Part shown: one piece after another, positions 8,046-9,636 of the stretch | How the letters are laid out: the number at the start of each line of letters is the position of its first letter | Numbering within the stretch: the first letter of the stretch is position 1 | From: JBDTRY01 sp039931435 | GTDB lineage: Bacteria > Acidobacteriota > Thermoanaerobaculia > Gp7-AA8 | Direction of reading: 5' to 3' | Assembly: GCA_039931435.1 (NCBI GenBank) | Contig: JBDTRY010000142.1 | Span: forward strand, 1-9,636 | Length of the DNA: 9,636 nucleotides | Notes under the pieces: model-generated | Seen by the model: only the letters and a program-made list of their open reading frames with translations | Told to the model about the DNA's origin: nothing | Databases searched by the model: none | Program-made: the position numbers and the translations under genes

Positions 8046-8711
8046 ATGAGCTTTCAGAAAGCACGGATTGCCCTGGCCGTCTTTGTCTTGCTTCCCGGTC
8101 TCTCCTTCGCCGCAGTCTCCCCGGAAATGAAGGCCTGGGGTGACGGGCCTGCAAAATACTGGATGACCGACGAGGAGCGGAAGGACTGGCAATCGATCGA
8201 CAGTGATGAAACAGCGCAGAGATTCATCGACCTCTTCTGGGCAAAGCGCGACCCCGATCTGGAGAAGCCCGGTAATCCATTTCGGGCACGGTTCAAGGCG
8301 CTTGTCAGCTATGCAGACGAGAATGTCTCCGAGCCCGCCACGCCCGGTTCCATGAGCGACCGGGGGAAATTCCTCATTCTCTTCGGGCCCCCGTTCAAAA
8401 TCATCAGCACTGGCCGCCCTGCCAGCGAGGTCTCCCTTTCAAAACCGCCGACCATCGGGAACGAAGTCCGTGATCTGCAGGACCTTGCCACGCAGGCCTG
8501 GACCTGGGACAAGGAGCGCCTCCCACCGGTGGCCACGAAGAGTTTCCGCATCGTCTTCACGGATCAGTTCTCTGCCGGTCGATACAAGTTCGAACGGCAT
8601 CTGACCACCAGTAACATCGACGATCTGGTCAGAAAGGCCGTGCAGCAGGCGATCGTCCATCCCGAGCTGAAGAGCGCTCCCCCACCCGCAGCACAGACCC
8701 CGCCCCCATAA
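8046..8711 (+). CDS. Exported GWxTD-type domain protein with a degenerate signature
   Basis: A 221-residue protein. ATG at 8046 follows GGGAGG (8031-8036) by nine bases. Residues 1-22 are a signal peptide (MSFQKARIALAVFVLLPGLS, then FA). The mature part follows the layout of the GWxTD domain, a family common in Acidobacteriota and relatives: KYWMTDEERKDW (37-48), then RFIDLFWAKRDPD (59-71), NPFRARFKALVSYADEN, and a SDRGKFLILFGPP block (104-116). The tract that would hold the Gly-Trp-x-Thr-Asp signature reads GSMSD (101-105), so Trp and Thr are replaced. An Arg/Phe-rich beta segment follows (KSFRIVFTDQF), and the tail is Pro/Ala-rich (APPPAAQTPPP). Family function is unknown. It stands alone, with its own ribosome binding site and a REP-like block after it. 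Confidence 0.88.
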   Translation: MSFQKARIALAVFVLLPGLSFAAVSPEMKAWGDGPAKYWMTDEERKDWQSIDSDETAQRFIDLFWAKRDPDLEKPGNPFRARFKALVSYADENVSEPATPGSMSDRGKFLILFGPPFKIISTGRPASEVSLSKPPTIGNEVRDLQDLATQAWTWDKERLPPVATKSFRIVFTDQFSAGRYKFERHLTTSNIDDLVRKAVQQAIVHPELKSAPPPAAQTPPP

Positions 8712-8723
8712 CGCCTGGAATGC

Positions 8724-8889
8724 GTCGCTCCGATCGCTCAACCACGCGCATTGGAGAGACGGTGACGCACAACCCCTCAAACCATTCGAACTCAACGGGA
8801 TACCACCGTAGCATCCCAATAAGGGACAGCCAGTCCGGGCATCGGAGCGACGGCATCCTGCCGTCTGGTCAGGCGGCTTCCAGCCGCCT
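8724..8889. repeat. REP-like hairpin block with an inverted flanking copy
   Basis: Two perfect stem-loops sit side by side: GACGGCA (8849-8855), loop TCC, TGCCGTC (8859-8865); and AGGCGGCT (8871-8878), loop TCC, AGCCGCCT (8882-8889). Both resemble REP units I recognise from intergenic DNA of many bacteria. The sequence ATCGGAGCGAC just before them (8841-8851) is the exact reverse complement of GTCGCTCCGAT at 8724-8734, near the end of the GWxTD gene, with weaker similarity extending outward. The block could be a small non-autonomous mobile element of the REP/BIME type. It lies between two genes whose 3' ends face each other and may terminate or protect both transcripts. Confidence 0.65.
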
Positions 8890-8961
8890 CGTTCTCCTTC
8901 GCAGCCAGCGTCACACGCGTGACCCAAGCCTTGCCTTCGTGTGAACCTCGGACGAAATCCC

Positions 8962-9636
8962 TCAGGGACGAATGCGCATGGTCATGGTCCCGAACAGGGC
9001 CAGAAGCAGGGCCAGAACCGCGAGTAACCCAGGACCTAGCGCCGGAACGCTGTCCACCGCAGCTGCAGTCGTCGTCGTAAACGTGTCCGAGACTCCTCCG
9101 ATGGTGAGCGTCGTATCCGTCGACGTACCGGCCAGGGTGGATGCCACTTGACGCACTCGTACAGTGTCCCCGTTGGTGGTCGTCCCCGCTGCCGAGGTGA
9201 ACGGTCCACCGTTGAGCGAGTACTCACCGCCCGTCACCGAGATCGCGGCTGAAGAACTGATCCCGGACACCGTGATCGGCGCCGAAACGACCGTGCTCCC
9301 CGGAGGAACATCCGTCTGGTCCGTGAAGGTAAAGGCATCGGGCGTTGTGTCCTGGGCCAGCGTCGTGGACCTGAACGTGTCGGAAACTCCGCCGATGGTC
9401 ACCGTGGTATCGGTCGTTGTTGAGAAGCTTGCCGAAGATGTATGTTGCGCGCGGACCATGTCTCCGTTGGAAACAGTCCCGCCCGCCGACGTGAATGCGC
9501 CACCATTGACCGAATAGAGCCCGCCGCTGACCGAGATCGCGGACGGCGCGTTAATGCCGGAGATGGTCACCGGCGCGGACGTGATCGTCGCGCTCAATGC
9601 CACATTCGTCTGGTCCGTGAAGCTAAAGGCATCGGG
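8962..9636 (-). CDS. Repetitive surface protein with a PEP-CTERM/IPTL-like sorting tail, 5' end outside the window
   Basis: The last 224 residues of a larger protein are present; the frame stays open to the window edge, so the N-terminus and start are missing (a GTG at 9603 is internal). Two tandem repeats of 98 residues are seen. They share PDAFxFTDQT, the SAPxTxSGI strand, AISVxGGxYSxNGGxFTSA, NGDxVRxxQ and TIGGVSDTF. The DNA period is 294 bases, exact at several points (9313 and 9607; 9081 and 9375). The C-terminus has SVPALGP (about 9030-9051), a hydrophobic helix rich in Leu/Ala, and a short basic end (MRIRP). That is the tripartite plan of PEP-CTERM-class signals, closest to the IPTL/VPxLG type, which are thought to be processed by an exosortase or archaeosortase-like enzyme; none is seen here. 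The repeats look like beta-sandwich modules of an adhesin or surface-layer-like protein. Confidence 0.82.
   Translation of the reverse strand, partial: PDAFSFTDQTNVALSATITSAPVTISGINAPSAISVSGGLYSVNGGAFTSAGGTVSNGDMVRAQHTSSASFSTTTDTTVTIGGVSDTFRSTTLAQDTTPDAFTFTDQTDVPPGSTVVSAPITVSGISSSAAISVTGGEYSLNGGPFTSAAGTTTNGDTVRVRQVASTLAGTSTDTTLTIGGVSDTFTTTTAAAVDSVPALGPGLLAVLALLLALFGTMTMRIRP

Noticed and set aside
8849..8889. The two hairpins as the start of a CRISPR array
   Set aside because: The units are different palindromes with no regular spacers and no nearby cas genes.
9164..9517. A 117-codon plus-strand frame inside the tandem repeats
   Set aside because: The repeated structure and the sorting tail read only on the minus strand; this frame is the reverse of the repeats.

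Overview
This is a GC-rich bacterial window with a gene content typical of a Gram-negative, diderm organism. It holds a TonB-dependent outer-membrane receptor and several Sec-exported proteins. One protein carries a GWxTD-type domain, and another ends in a PEP-CTERM/IPTL-like sorting tail. FG-GAP, GWxTD and sorting-tail proteins together with a TonB receptor suggest Acidobacteriota (possibly the Thermoanaerobaculia lineage). That placement is an inference from family content; there is no rRNA or other marker gene here to prove it.

Layout. Left third: a TonB-dependent receptor (141-2455, +). Its signal-peptide start and its main body lie in different frames, so the copy in this window carries a frameshift in a C-rich tract at about 231-245. 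After a 279-base gap with a REP-like double hairpin comes a large exported protein (2735-5266, +). It joins a seven-bladed propeller to a PHP-like, DUF3604-type metal-binding domain. Middle: after a short gap with an imperfect inverted repeat and a candidate promoter lies an FG-GAP seven-bladed propeller protein with a PKD domain and a C-terminal Ig/HYR-like domain (5464-7389, +). Right: a small cytoplasmic protein of dimeric alpha/beta-barrel type (7494-7781, -) runs convergently to the FG-GAP gene and divergently from a secreted GWxTD-type protein (8046-8711, +). A second block of REP-like hairpins (8724-8889) separates that gene from the 3' end of a repetitive surface protein on the minus strand (8962 to beyond 9636), built from 98-residue tandem repeats with a sorting-signal-like C-terminus.

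Function. Five of the six genes encode proteins that appear to be exported or surface-located. The receptor and the propeller-PHP protein point the same way, 279 bases apart, and could work together in uptake and extracellular or periplasmic processing of a ligand. Neither sequence identifies that ligand. The remaining genes have their own ribosome binding sites and gaps with hairpins, and look like independent units rather than one operon. I see no tRNA or rRNA gene, CRISPR array, transposase, integrase, or defence or secretion-system cluster. The most noteworthy items are the receptor frameshift, the propeller-PHP fusion, the degenerate GWxTD signature and the two REP-like hairpin blocks.
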